Part shown: positions 14,871 to 23,822 of the stretch, one piece after another | Position numbering within the stretch: position 1 is the first letter of the stretch | How the letters are laid out: the number at the start of each line of letters is the position of its first letter | From: Cytophagales bacterium | Lineage (GTDB): Bacteria; Bacteroidota; Bacteroidia; Cytophagales; Cyclobacteriaceae | Reading direction: 5' to 3' | NCBI GenBank assembly: GCA_025358885.1 | Contig: JANYHW010000026.1 | Span: forward strand, 1-44,080 | DNA length: 44,080 nucleotides | Position numbers and translations under genes: made by a program | The notes under the pieces: generated by a model | Database searches by the model: none | What the model was told of the DNA's origin: nothing | The model's input: the letters and a program-made list of their open reading frames with translations, nothing else

Positions 14871-16718
14871 TTAGATTTTGTCCAGCGCTTCCAATTCTTC
14901 TCCGAAATTTCCGGATAGAATAGGAAATCGACACCAACTCCTGGGATCAACATTCAGGTCATCAAAATGGAATGATGGCGCTAGCCGCTCACGTTTCCAT
15001 TGATTGGCAGACCATAGACGAAAGAATTTTTTAATCCATCCTTTCAAGGCGGCATGGTCAAACCGGGAAGAGAGGTGGTGAAATACCTGAATGGGTGACT
15101 TTCGTTCCAGGATGGCTGACTTTTCAATTGCCAGCAATACCTCGTAAGGCATGAGGTCCTTCTCATCGGTCTGTGCCCTTTCCAGTGGACGAAGCTCCGC
15201 GGTCGGCTGTAAACGATTGACAGAAAAGAGTCCTGCGTATGAAAGGTGCTGCTCAGCCCAACGCAGCCATTGTAGTATGAATGGTTTGTCAATGCCGGCA
15301 ATGGGGGCAAGGCTTCCGCTCGTGTCGCCATCCATGGTGGCATATCCAACATCTCCCTCACTGCGGTTGGATGTAGTAAGGAGTATTGATTGCCTCACGT
15401 TGGCCAGGAGCCAAATGATTGGTGAACGAGACCTTGCTTGGATATTTTGCAAAGCAATATCATCTGTTTCCCAGGTAAGCGGTCGTTGGAGGACATTTTC
15501 AATCTTTGTACGGTAGGTGGTTGACTCTTCTTCGATTGACCAATGATGAAATCCCGCGCCGATGGAATTGGCGAGCTGTTGTGCCGCCTCTAGTGTGGCC
15601 CCGGACGAATTTTTCGTTCCCTGGTATGCGCAGATTAGCAGCTTGCCAATAGCTTCCATTAAGGTCTTTGGTGCTGCTGCGGGATCGAATCCAATGGCCG
15701 CCCAGAATTTATCCCAACCGAGTTCGGTTGATGCGCGTCTGACCATTTCTGCCACAAGCACGGCACAGCAGGCAGAATCTGCACCACCGCTCAGGCTGAG
15801 TACAAATCCCTTTGCTTTACTTTTTCTCAAATAATCGAAAAGAGCGAGAGCCGCGGCCCGACCGAATTCTTCATTTCTTTCTCTCCCATCACGAATAGGG
15901 ATGCGTTCCGATTGCGTTGAATCATTGAAATCAATTGTGCAGGCAAGCAACTTGAAAGGTTGAAATGACAGTCGGGTGTTGAGGGCGAGTACTTCCCCCT
16001 TTTGTCCAAAGACAATGTCGCCATCATAGATCATCCGGCCGGCTTCATTTCCAAGATGATTGACAAACAAATAGGCGCAGTCAAAATTTGCTGAACCATC
16101 AATTACGACTTCCTTTTCACGAAGTGGGCTCTTGCCAAGGGCAAAGTGGCTGGCGCTTGGATTCAGGATGAGTTGCACATTCCTTTCCTGTAGGCGATGT
16201 CCGGGTCTGTTCTTGCTCCAGGCATCTTCACAAATTTCAAAGCCAAACCGGATGCCCCGGCATTCATAAATCAAATCACCGACCTCAAGTTCAAAAGAAC
16301 CCATCTTTACACGGATCACTTTCCCGCATGGCCAGGGTGTAAACCATCGAGGTTCGTAGTGCACCCCTTCTTTGGCAAGATTTTGTTTCAGGGTAATTCC
16401 AAGCACATGTTCGTCTTTGATCACGCAAACCCCATTGTAGGTTATGCCGTCGATCCTAAGGGGAAGGCCGATGCATACCATGATGTCTTTGCAGAAAGGA
16501 AGGATCTCCGGAATTTTAGAGGCTGCCGTCTCGGAGAGCCAATCGCTGAGGAATACATCCTCACATCCGTATCCGGTGAGGCAGAGTTCGGGCATGCACA
16601 ACAACGCCACATTTTGTTTCCTGGCTTGTTCAACAGCTGCCAGAATGTTGGAGATGTTGTTCTTCCAGTCGAACGGAATCTGGTTCAGTGTTGCGCCGGC
16701 GATCTTTAGTTTGCTCAT
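14871..16718 (-). CDS. nadE: Glutamine-dependent NAD+ synthetase
   Basis: The 615-residue protein joins an N-terminal nitrilase-fold glutaminase (about 1-265) to a C-terminal NAD synthetase domain. Glutaminase triad residues are E44 in MPELCLTGYG, K111 in TLKQNLAKEG and C163 in GFEICEDAW. The ATP-pyrophosphatase P-loop is LSLSGGADSACC (around 307-318). It amidates deamido-NAD (nicotinate adenine dinucleotide) with ammonia from glutamine, channelled between domains. The length is normal for the two-domain form. The next gene on the strand, lgt, is 153 nt away behind a hairpin, so nadE may be its own unit with the upstream rnc-fabF-acpP group (30-nt gap). Confidence 0.95.
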   Translation of the reverse strand: MSKLKIAGATLNQIPFDWKNNISNILAAVEQARKQNVALLCMPELCLTGYGCEDVFLSDWLSETAASKIPEILPFCKDIMVCIGLPLRIDGITYNGVCVIKDEHVLGITLKQNLAKEGVHYEPRWFTPWPCGKVIRVKMGSFELEVGDLIYECRGIRFGFEICEDAWSKNRPGHRLQERNVQLILNPSASHFALGKSPLREKEVVIDGSANFDCAYLFVNHLGNEAGRMIYDGDIVFGQKGEVLALNTRLSFQPFKLLACTIDFNDSTQSERIPIRDGRERNEEFGRAAALALFDYLRKSKAKGFVLSLSGGADSACCAVLVAEMVRRASTELGWDKFWAAIGFDPAAAPKTLMEAIGKLLICAYQGTKNSSGATLEAAQQLANSIGAGFHHWSIEEESTTYRTKIENVLQRPLTWETDDIALQNIQARSRSPIIWLLANVRQSILLTTSNRSEGDVGYATMDGDTSGSLAPIAGIDKPFILQWLRWAEQHLSYAGLFSVNRLQPTAELRPLERAQTDEKDLMPYEVLLAIEKSAILERKSPIQVFHHLSSRFDHAALKGWIKKFFRLWSANQWKRERLAPSFHFDDLNVDPRSWCRFPILSGNFGEELEALDKI

Positions 16719-16748
16719 GCAAGCCCTTCAGGGTATAACTCAAAAATA

Positions 16749-17474
16749 TCACACAATGTTCAATTGCTCACAAGTTTTCATGGCCGCGTCCTGTTCTGCT
16801 TTCTTTTTAGTATAGCCATATCCTGTGGAGAATGGCAGGTTATCTATGAACACCTGAACGGAGAATTCTTTTTGATTGCGGGACCTGGAAACCTCCAGCA
16901 TTTCAAACCGGACGGATTTGCTTTGGCGTTGCGTCCATTCAATGATTCTGCTCTTGTGGTTCACATTGGTCTGAATCACCACCTCGAGATCAAAATGAGG
17001 CTGAATCAATTTGTCTATCACAAATTTCTTGCAACGAAGGTAGCCTTTGTCGAGATAGATGGCGCCCACGATTGCTTCCAGGGTATTTCCGAGGACCACT
17101 TGCTGAAGTTGCGCGTTCTTCTGATCGAATTGCACGATGAGGTTGATGCCCATTTTGCGGGCAAGCAGGTTTAAAGAGTCCCGGTTGACGATCCTTGAAC
17201 GGATTTCGGTAAGAAATCCTTCATCCTTGAAAGGATACTTCATAAACAGGTAGTCGGCCACGGCAGCACCAAGGATGGCGTCCCCCAGATACTCCAGCCG
17301 CTCGTTAGATTCACGGAATCCTTTTGTTTCTTTCGCACGACTCGTATGGAGCGTGGCAAGCTTATACAAGGAGAGATTCGAAGGAGTGAATCCGGTGATC
17401 GTCTGAATGGCGGTGACCAGTTTTTTCTCTTCCTTTTTGGAACGGCTCCCGGGAATTTTCAGCAAGTTCCACAC
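16749..17474 (-). CDS. rnc: Ribonuclease III
   Basis: The 241-residue protein has the RNase III domain, with the signature NERLEYLGDAILGA (58-71) and the second acidic cluster TLEAIVGAIYLDKG (131-144), followed by a double-stranded RNA binding domain (SRIIEWTQRQ, then YTKKKAEQDAAMKTCEQL). It cuts dsRNA in rRNA precursors and regulatory RNAs. The start appears to be GTG, 11 nt after the fabF stop; no in-frame ATG is available nearby. The order acpP-fabF-rnc is conserved in many bacteria, which supports the call and implies co-transcription. Confidence 0.95.
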   Translation of the reverse strand: MWNLLKIPGSRSKKEEKKLVTAIQTITGFTPSNLSLYKLATLHTSRAKETKGFRESNERLEYLGDAILGAAVADYLFMKYPFKDEGFLTEIRSRIVNRDSLNLLARKMGINLIVQFDQKNAQLQQVVLGNTLEAIVGAIYLDKGYLRCKKFVIDKLIQPHFDLEVVIQTNVNHKSRIIEWTQRQSKSVRFEMLEVSRSRNQKEFSVQVFIDNLPFSTGYGYTKKKAEQDAAMKTCEQLNIV

Positions 17475-17485
17475 AAGGTGTCTTA

Positions 17486-18733
17486 CTAGGCTTTCTTAAT
17501 GATTATCGAGGCGTTATGACCACCAAAACCGAAGGTATTGCTCAATGCGACTTTTACCTCACGTTTTTGCGCTTTGTTAAATGTCAGGTTGAGTTTGGGG
17601 TCAAGACCATCATCGTCGGTGAAGTGGTTGATGGTAGGAGGAATGACTCCCTGCTGGAGGGCCAGCAAGCAGGCGATTGCCTCGATGGCGCCAGCTGCAC
17701 CGAGCAAATGACCAGTCATAGACTTGGTGGAGCTGATGTTGATTTTAAATGCATGCTCACCGAACACTTTTTCGATGGCCCTGATCTCGCCAATGTCGCC
17801 CAAAGGAGTAGATGTGCCGTGGGTATTGACATAGTCGATTTCGGTGGCTTTGATGCCGGCATCTTCCAGCGCATGCTCCATTACTTTGGTGATGCCAGCT
17901 CCTTCAGGATGCGGTGCAGTAATGTGATAGGCATCAGCCGTCATTCCGCCACCCAGTATTTCGCCATAAATTTTTGCGCCACGTGCCTTGGCATATTCAT
18001 ACTCTTCCAGTATGAGGGCTCCTGCCCCTTCACCCAGCACAAAGCCATCGCGTTCCTTGTCATATGGACGTGAGGCAGTCTCTGGAGAATCATTTCGTTC
18101 CGACAGTGCCTTCATGGCATTGAATCCGCCAACACCAGCTTCGCAGATGGCGGCTTCAGAGCCACCCGTAACGATCACATCTGCCTTTCCCAGGCGGATA
18201 TAAGTGAAGGCATCGTAAATGGAGTTGGTGGAGGAGGCACAAGCCGAAACAGTAACATAATTTGGCCCACGGAATCCATACTTAATTGAAATGTGACCTG
18301 CGGCAATATCCGCGATCATCTTGGGAATGAAGAAGGGGTTGAAGCGAGGGGTTCCGTCACCACGAGCGAACGATTTAACTTCTTCCTGGAAGGTAAGAAG
18401 TCCACCTATTCCCGACCCCCAGATTACACCGACGCGATCGGGATTAATACTGGAGAGGGGGAGCCCTGAATCGACGATTGCTTCATCCGCTGCTACGAGC
18501 GCATACTGAGCAAATGGGTCCATTTTGCGCGCTTCTTTCCGATCCATGAAGTTGTTCGGATCAAATCCCTTCAGTTCGCACGCAAATTTTGTCTTGAAAA
18601 GAGAAGCATCAAACTTGGTGATGGGTGCCGCTCCGCTTTTGCCCGCTTTCAGCCCTTCCCAGTAATCGTGAATGTTGTTGCCGATTGGAGTGAGTGCACC
18701 TATCCCAGTGATTACTACCCGTTTAAAATTCAT
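17486..18733 (-). CDS. fabF: Beta-ketoacyl-ACP synthase II
   Basis: This 415-residue condensing enzyme carries the KAS II active site: nucleophile C165 in VSACASSTNS, H305 in NTHGTSTPLGD, K337 in SSTKSMTGH and H342 in TGHLLGAAGA. It elongates acyl-ACP with malonyl-ACP in type II fatty acid synthesis. The length is typical. It is preceded by acpP on the same strand (33-nt gap) and followed by rnc (11-nt gap), the classic acpP-fabF-rnc arrangement. Confidence 0.97.
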   Translation of the reverse strand: MNFKRVVITGIGALTPIGNNIHDYWEGLKAGKSGAAPITKFDASLFKTKFACELKGFDPNNFMDRKEARKMDPFAQYALVAADEAIVDSGLPLSSINPDRVGVIWGSGIGGLLTFQEEVKSFARGDGTPRFNPFFIPKMIADIAAGHISIKYGFRGPNYVTVSACASSTNSIYDAFTYIRLGKADVIVTGGSEAAICEAGVGGFNAMKALSERNDSPETASRPYDKERDGFVLGEGAGALILEEYEYAKARGAKIYGEILGGGMTADAYHITAPHPEGAGITKVMEHALEDAGIKATEIDYVNTHGTSTPLGDIGEIRAIEKVFGEHAFKINISSTKSMTGHLLGAAGAIEAIACLLALQQGVIPPTINHFTDDDGLDPKLNLTFNKAQKREVKVALSNTFGFGGHNASIIIKKA

Positions 18734-18766
18734 ACTGAAAGGTTGGGTTCAGGAAATTGTTCCTGA

Positions 18767-19006
18767 TTATTTTTTCGCGTTTTGCTCGAGGTAGGCGATG
18801 GCCTGACCTACAGTTGCGATATTCTCTGCCTGGTCGTCTGGTATGGAGATATTGAATTCTTTCTCAAACTCCATGATCAACTCGACTGTGTCCAGTGAAT
18901 CTGCTCCAAGGTCATTGGTAAAACTTGCCTCCGGTGTAACTTCCGATTCTTCCACTCCCAGCTTGTCGATGATGATCTGTTTTACTTTTTGTGCGATGTC
19001 AGACAT
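18767..19006 (-). CDS. acpP: Acyl carrier protein
   Basis: The 79-residue acidic protein has the four-helix ACP pattern and the [15 protein letters not shown] helix II segment, with S37 as the phosphopantetheine attachment site. It carries growing acyl chains in fatty acid synthesis and donates them to lipid A and phospholipid enzymes. It heads the acpP-fabF-rnc unit and has a candidate promoter just upstream. Confidence 0.97.
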   Translation of the reverse strand: MSDIAQKVKQIIIDKLGVEESEVTPEASFTNDLGADSLDTVELIMEFEKEFNISIPDDQAENIATVGQAIAYLEQNAKK

Positions 19007-19040
19007 GTTTGTAAGGTTTAAGGTATTTTAAAAATCTGCG

Positions 19041-19071
19041 CAAAGTAAGAGATTTGGGGCCATATTGTCAA
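19041..19071 (-). promoter_or_regulatory. Candidate promoter of acpP-fabF-rnc
   Basis: On the minus strand TTGAC (19071-19067) and TTACTTTG (19048-19041) fit the Bacteroidota -33/-7 pattern, with 20 nt between TTG and the -7 box and one mismatch. The leader would be about 30 nt. On the opposite strand TTTG (19053-19056) and TACTTTTC (19078-19085) could serve the IPExxxVDY-pyk pair, so two promoters may overlap face to face in this 93-bp gap. Confidence 0.45.
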
Positions 19072-19099
19072 ACTTTTTACTTTTCACTTGAATTTCACA

Positions 19100-19534
19100 A
19101 TGCCCTCAAAAATCAAGAAAAATAAGCTTGAGATTCAGTACTCCTATAATTTCGAATTGTTGGGTATTCGGACATCCTTAAAAGGATATAAACTTGCCTG
19201 GCAGTTAAATAATATTTTGAGGATTAATTTGGTCAAGCAGCAAGATTTGGTTCTTCACTATCGCAAAGGCCTTAAGGCTTTCCACGATCATTATTCCTTC
19301 CGCACGCCCCTGAACCAGATTCATTTGTTTCGGAACCGGCCCATGGAAGGGGAAAATGCCATTCCCGAACTTGTGCCGGAGTTTCCCCACTATGATTTCA
19401 TTCTAATGACGCAAAGTGAGGAAAACCTGTCCGGAAATCGATTGCAGGAATACTTGCGGGCTATTCCTTCCGTTGAATTGGTCACTTTGATACCTTTGAC
19501 CTCCTTAAAATCGAAAGACAACTTCATTTTCTAG
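19100..19534 (+). CDS. IPExxxVDY-family protein
   Basis: The ATG at 19100 gives 144 residues. The protein matches the Bacteroidota-specific IPExxxVDY family; here the name motif is seen as IPELVPEFPHYDFILM, with Phe-Pro-His-Tyr-Asp in place of the VDY. The N-terminus is lysine-rich and the body is a mixed alpha/beta fold with no catalytic motif that I can see. The function is unknown. The gene directly precedes pyruvate kinase (43-nt gap), an arrangement that recurs in the phylum as far as I recall, and the two are probably co-transcribed. Confidence 0.85.
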   Translation: MPSKIKKNKLEIQYSYNFELLGIRTSLKGYKLAWQLNNILRINLVKQQDLVLHYRKGLKAFHDHYSFRTPLNQIHLFRNRPMEGENAIPELVPEFPHYDFILMTQSEENLSGNRLQEYLRAIPSVELVTLIPLTSLKSKDNFIF

Positions 19535-19577
19535 ATAATCATACTCGATTTTTACAGCTACCGAACTCATTATATCT

Positions 19578-21005
19578 ATGGAAAAATTTTCTTATAACAA
19601 AACCAAAATTGTTGCAACGGTAGGCCCGGCCTCAAATTCAAAAGAAATGCTTCACGCCCTTGCCAAAGAAGGAGTAGATGTATTCCGATTGAATTTTTCT
19701 CATGGCACTCATGAAGATCATTTGAAAGTGATCAACTATGTGCGTGAAATCAATGAGGAGATGGGGACACATATCGCACTGCTCCAGGATTTGCAAGGCC
19801 CAAAGATCCGTGTTAACGAAGTAAAAGAAGGAACCGTCCTGAAGCCAAAGGAAATGATCACCATCACCACACGTGAACTGGTTGGGAATCATGAATTGGT
19901 AAGTACAAGCTATCAGGGTCTGCCCAGGGATGTCAAGCCTGGCGACATGATATTGATCGACGATGGAAAGATCGAACTGAAAGTGGTAGAGGCCAGGGAC
20001 ATCGACGTAGTATGTGAGGTAGTATATGGTGGACCGCTGAAATCGCGCAAGGGAATCAACCTGCCCTTCTCGAAGGTGTCGGCTCCGTCACTGACGGAGA
20101 AAGACCTCATTGACCTTGAATTCGGACTAAAGAACAAAGTAGATTGGATAGCGCTGTCATTTGTTCGCAAAGCAAAAGACATTGATATTTTGCGTGGTAT
20201 CATTGAAGATCACAAATCGACCTCACGTATTGTTGCCAAAATTGAAAAGCCCGAAGCCCTGGAAAATATTGACGCCATCCTTGCAGCCACCGATGCCGTG
20301 ATGGTGGCAAGAGGCGATCTCGGCGTGGAGATCTGGCTGGAAGAAGTTCCCATGGTCCAAAAAATGCTGGTAGAAAAATGCAACAAGCTCGCCAAGCCGG
20401 TGATTGTCGCAACCCAGATGATGGAGAGCATGATTGAAAATCCACGCCCTACTCGGGCCGAAACCAACGACGTGGCTAATGCGGTAATGGATGGTGCTGA
20501 TGCGCTGATGTTATCCGCAGAGACAGCAGCAGGAAAATATCCAATCGAAGTAATACGCAGCATGGTGCGCACGATTGGCTCAGTAGAAAAGCAAGCCAAC
20601 TTGTATTATCGCTTCAGGGAGGTCGACGTGCATTCACCCATCTTCATTCACGACAGCCTGATCCTGGCAGCCTGCAAACTTGCCCAGGAAGTGAATGCAA
20701 AAGCAATCGTGGGCATGACATCATCGGGATATACGGCCTTTAAATCTTCGTCGCACCGACCTAATGCCAACATCTTTGTCTTCACCGGGAATAAATCAGT
20801 GCTCAACACGCTTAACCTTGTATGGGCAACACGCGCTTATTACTACGAAAAGCATACGTCTACTGATGAAACCATTGCTGATGTGCAGGAAATCCTTAAA
20901 CGTGATGGTCATGTAAAAACTGGCGATATATTTATCAGTCTCGCCAGTATGCCCATCCATGAGAGGAGCAGGACCAATATGATGAAAGTGAATGTGGTGA
21001 AATAA
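19578..21005 (+). CDS. pyk: Pyruvate kinase
   Basis: The 475-residue enzyme has all pyruvate kinase landmarks: RLNFSHG (37-43) for ADP and K+ contacts, the B-domain insert, KIEKPEALENIDAI with the catalytic Lys, MVARGDLGVE for Mg2+, and MMESMIENPRPTRAETNDVANA. The C-terminal regulatory domain ends NMMKVNVVK. It makes pyruvate and ATP from phosphoenolpyruvate in the last step of glycolysis. The length is typical. It converges on the NFACT gene with only 34 nt between stops and no obvious terminator hairpin. Confidence 0.97.
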   Translation: MEKFSYNKTKIVATVGPASNSKEMLHALAKEGVDVFRLNFSHGTHEDHLKVINYVREINEEMGTHIALLQDLQGPKIRVNEVKEGTVLKPKEMITITTRELVGNHELVSTSYQGLPRDVKPGDMILIDDGKIELKVVEARDIDVVCEVVYGGPLKSRKGINLPFSKVSAPSLTEKDLIDLEFGLKNKVDWIALSFVRKAKDIDILRGIIEDHKSTSRIVAKIEKPEALENIDAILAATDAVMVARGDLGVEIWLEEVPMVQKMLVEKCNKLAKPVIVATQMMESMIENPRPTRAETNDVANAVMDGADALMLSAETAAGKYPIEVIRSMVRTIGSVEKQANLYYRFREVDVHSPIFIHDSLILAACKLAQEVNAKAIVGMTSSGYTAFKSSSHRPNANIFVFTGNKSVLNTLNLVWATRAYYYEKHTSTDETIADVQEILKRDGHVKTGDIFISLASMPIHERSRTNMMKVNVVK

Positions 21006-21039
21006 CGTTACCCCAGCCTTTTCAAAATAACTTGAGGGA

Positions 21040-22596
21040 TCAGGGTTGTGGTGATGGCGTGACCAATATTACTTCCTCTCTCTCAACAACCACTGTCCCC
21101 GCAGGATCACCTTTCCTTTTTCGTACAAATTTCTTTTGCGTGTAAGCAACAGGGCATAAGGATTCATTTTTTCGTTTAGAATAGTGAGCAGCCAATGCAG
21201 CCGCATGTTCAATCACATCCTTTGGAAACGGCTTGCCCGACTGGTACTTGATTAGGACATGTGAGCCGGCCACATCCTTGGCGTGAAGCCACAGGTCCTC
21301 CTTGAACCCATATTTCAAGGTCAATTCATCGTTGGCCTTTGCATTTCTCCCCACCCAGATTTTGAATCCCCTGAAGTCAAATTCATGGAATGGCAAAGCC
21401 TTTTTGTCGGCTGCAAGTGGGGCCTTCTGTTGGACATTCGCGAAAGAATCTTTCAAGTGAGTAAGATCACTGACTTCTTCAATTGTGTGGAGAAGGTTGG
21501 TTAGTTCAATGATCTCCGCCTGTTTGTGATGGATTGTTTCCTTAAGTTTCCTGATTTCAATAACCTGATTCTTACCTTTGCGGTAGTATACTTCGGCATT
21601 TTTTTGTGGGCTCAACTCTTTCTTGAGCTTAATAACAATTGACTTTTGGTTGTTATAGAAATTCTCGAGCTCAACCTTATCCACACCTTGAGGGATACGC
21701 GTCAGGTTGGCCATGATAAGGTCAGCCCATTGGGGATAGAGATTATCGCCATCCAATTCCATTAGCCGGGCAAGACTTTTTTCTTCGGATGAGGTTGCCT
21801 GCTTTAGTTTCTTCTTTACCTGGGATAGCTGCGCAGTCTTTTCCCTTTGAAATGCGTCTGACGAGGTCCTCATGATGAAGAAGTCATTAAGGGCATGGAT
21901 GGGTTCATCGAAACTCTTCAAGGAGGAAGGAGAGGGCAACAGAGAAAGGAAATAACTTTCGGACTCGTTTACGATGGAAATCGTCGGCTTCTCCAGTTTG
22001 TTGAGGGTCTGCTTAAAAAGGTCCCATTTTTGATTGAGTGGCATGGTGTCAAATCCATGGTGGGTGAGGTATTTCCATACAGGTTTACCCAAGGTGTAAT
22101 AAGTTGTTGGCAGTTCAGACTGCCTACGTTCGAATTCTTCATAGCTCCAGTCAATGTTACGCTCAAGTTCAGAAAGGGTCAGCAACAGGTCGGCTTCCAT
22201 ATTATTTCTGAAAATTTCATGTACCGAATGACCTTGAGACCACAGGACATTAGCGCGTGTGCCATGCATTTTAAAAACCAATGCATTTTCATTTTCCAAT
22301 AGTATGGCAAAGCTTCTCTCATTCAAAAACTGATGTGTACCAACGACTTTGAGCATGCATATTGGGTGAAAAAGATCCACGCTGTTCTTGCGTGCTCGGT
22401 GGAAGGAGGCAGGGAAAGTCAGGCATTGAAAGTCCGGCTGAAGACTGGCCCTGATAAAAAAAGAAGACGAGGCATTGTTGAATTCAATAACTAACTCATC
22501 CTTGTTTTGACTGAAGCAGGAGACCAATGTAAATCCCCGGAGTTGTAGATCAAGGGTGATGGAAAGCTGACTGAGAAGAAAATAGCTGTTGTGCAC
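21040..22596 (-). CDS. NFACT-family protein, RqcH-like
   Basis: The 518-residue protein shows the NFACT architecture: an N-terminal NFACT-N-like domain (1-about 190), a long charged coiled-coil middle (about 245-365), and a C-terminal NFACT-R (DUF814) domain with GFKIWVGRNAKANDELTLKY, DLWLHAKDVAGSHVLIK and PVAYTQKKFVRKRKGDPAG. RqcH binds stalled 50S-peptidyl-tRNA complexes and adds C-terminal Ala tails in ribosome quality control; older names are Fbp or fibronectin-binding protein. The start is GTG (GTG CAC AAC); no in-frame ATG lies near. Whether this protein recruits tRNA-Ala was not judged from motifs. Confidence 0.85.
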   Translation of the reverse strand: MHNSYFLLSQLSITLDLQLRGFTLVSCFSQNKDELVIEFNNASSSFFIRASLQPDFQCLTFPASFHRARKNSVDLFHPICMLKVVGTHQFLNERSFAILLENENALVFKMHGTRANVLWSQGHSVHEIFRNNMEADLLLTLSELERNIDWSYEEFERRQSELPTTYYTLGKPVWKYLTHHGFDTMPLNQKWDLFKQTLNKLEKPTISIVNESESYFLSLLPSPSSLKSFDEPIHALNDFFIMRTSSDAFQREKTAQLSQVKKKLKQATSSEEKSLARLMELDGDNLYPQWADLIMANLTRIPQGVDKVELENFYNNQKSIVIKLKKELSPQKNAEVYYRKGKNQVIEIRKLKETIHHKQAEIIELTNLLHTIEEVSDLTHLKDSFANVQQKAPLAADKKALPFHEFDFRGFKIWVGRNAKANDELTLKYGFKEDLWLHAKDVAGSHVLIKYQSGKPFPKDVIEHAAALAAHYSKRKNESLCPVAYTQKKFVRKRKGDPAGTVVVEREEVILVTPSPQP

Positions 22597-22661
22597 AGTT
22601 GGTCAAATAAACTGATGGACTGCTCCAGGGGTTAACTGGAAGCATGCCGTTAAGACGTAAG

Positions 22662-23423
22662 TTACAATGTAATGCTCAGGCCATCGTAAGCTAAGGCAAC
22701 ATGGGAGGGTAATTCTTTTTCTACCTCTTTGTGCAGACCCATCTTGTGACTCAGGTGGGTGAAGTAGGTTTGGTTTGCACCGATTCGTTTAGCCATCTCA
22801 ACAGCTTCTTTCAAATTGAAATGGGAGATATGTTTTTCCCTTTGCAGCGCGTTCAGTACCAGAATCTTGGTGCCCCGGAGCCTTTCGAAGGTTTCGTCGG
22901 GGATAAAATTCGCATCGGTGATGTAACTGAAGTCCTCAATTCTGAATCCAAAGACGGGCATGCGAAGATGTGTAACCACCAGTGGCACGCAATTGATACC
23001 CATGACCTGAAACGGCCTTCCGGTGATTTCAAAAAGTTGAAGTTGTGGGATGCCCGGATATTTGGTCGGTTCAAAGGCATAATGAAATTCATTGCGCAAT
23101 TGTTCCAATACACCTTGATGGCCATAGACAGGCATGTCCTGGGCTTGAAGAAAATTATAGGCACGCACATCGTCCAATCCAGCGGTATGGTCTTTGTGAC
23201 CGTGCGTGAAAAGAACGGCATCCAACTTTCGTATGTCCTCGCGCAACATTTGTTGGCGAAAGTCAGGACCGGTGTCGATCACAAGACTCTTGTCATCAAG
23301 CTGGAGGTGTACAGAGGTGCGTAGCCGCTTGTCGCGAAAGTCCAGGGATTGGCATACTTCACATTGGCACCCGATCACGGGTACTCCCTGAGAGGTGCCG
23401 GTGCCAAGAAATGTTATTTTCAA
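22662..23423 (-). CDS. PhnP-like metallo-beta-lactamase-fold hydrolase
   Basis: The 253-residue protein is a metallo-beta-lactamase fold hydrolase. FLGTGTSQGVPVIGC opens the fold, THGHKDHTAGLDD (73-85) holds the HxHxDH metal ligands, and a Cys cluster (C19, C21, C24) resembles the structural zinc site of PhnP. PhnP is a cyclic-phosphate phosphodiesterase; this subgroup, common in Bacteroidota, has no proven substrate. The start is read as TTG, three nt after the TAA of the 90-residue gene; upstream there is no in-frame ATG, and the residues after the TTG match the usual MKITFLGTGTS start. Confidence 0.85.
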   Translation of the reverse strand: MKITFLGTGTSQGVPVIGCQCEVCQSLDFRDKRLRTSVHLQLDDKSLVIDTGPDFRQQMLREDIRKLDAVLFTHGHKDHTAGLDDVRAYNFLQAQDMPVYGHQGVLEQLRNEFHYAFEPTKYPGIPQLQLFEITGRPFQVMGINCVPLVVTHLRMPVFGFRIEDFSYITDANFIPDETFERLRGTKILVLNALQREKHISHFNLKEAVEMAKRIGANQTYFTHLSHKMGLHKEVEKELPSHVALAYDGLSITL

Positions 23424-23426
23424 TCC

Positions 23427-23699
23427 TTAGAGTTTCACTTCTTCCTGTGAAAGTTCTTCATAGAGTTTGCGGTTCTTTTCGCTGAACTTGCTGATGTCCA
23501 GGGTCGCGGTGCGCAGGATTTCCAGGAGGATATTGATCTTGCCTTCAGTAGTAAAGAACTTATTGACAATGATGATTTTCTGGTCGTGCAGGAGGCAGTA
23601 GCCTGATTTGAAATTTCCCTTTTCATACCGAAGGAAATAGTCTGACTCGGCGATCATTTCTTCCAGCTTAACCAGGAATTGATTGGTGTACTTAATCAT
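23427..23699 (-). CDS. Conserved hypothetical protein, 90 residues
   Basis: I do not assign a function. The protein has no signal or membrane segment; it looks like a small alpha/beta protein with LHDQKIIIVNKFFTTEGKIN followed by a helix with LLEILRTATLD and a charged C-terminal helix. The LHDQKIIIVNK...GK...LL pattern resembles a small protein often seen in Bacteroidota. It is read just before the PhnP-like hydrolase with only 3 nt between the genes, so the two proteins are probably made together. Confidence 0.8.
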   Translation of the reverse strand: MIKYTNQFLVKLEEMIAESDYFLRYEKGNFKSGYCLLHDQKIIIVNKFFTTEGKINILLEILRTATLDISKFSEKNRKLYEELSQEEVKL

Positions 23700-23822
23700 T
23701 CGTAGCGGCGAATTTTTCCCGAAAGGTAGGTAAAGTCAATCGAGGTAGGCCATGTGCCTCATAATTTTTTATGGGCGACGAAGGTAAGCTACCCTTTTGA
23801 TTTGTTTTCTTTACGCACTCAG

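Noticed and set aside
16197-16709. A 170-codon plus-strand frame inside nadE
   Set aside because: nadE has complete motifs on the minus strand over the same bases; the long opposite frame follows from codon composition.
22731-23324. A 197-codon plus-strand frame opposite the PhnP-like gene
   Set aside because: The minus-strand metal-ligand motifs (HGHKDH, CxC..C) settle which strand is coding.
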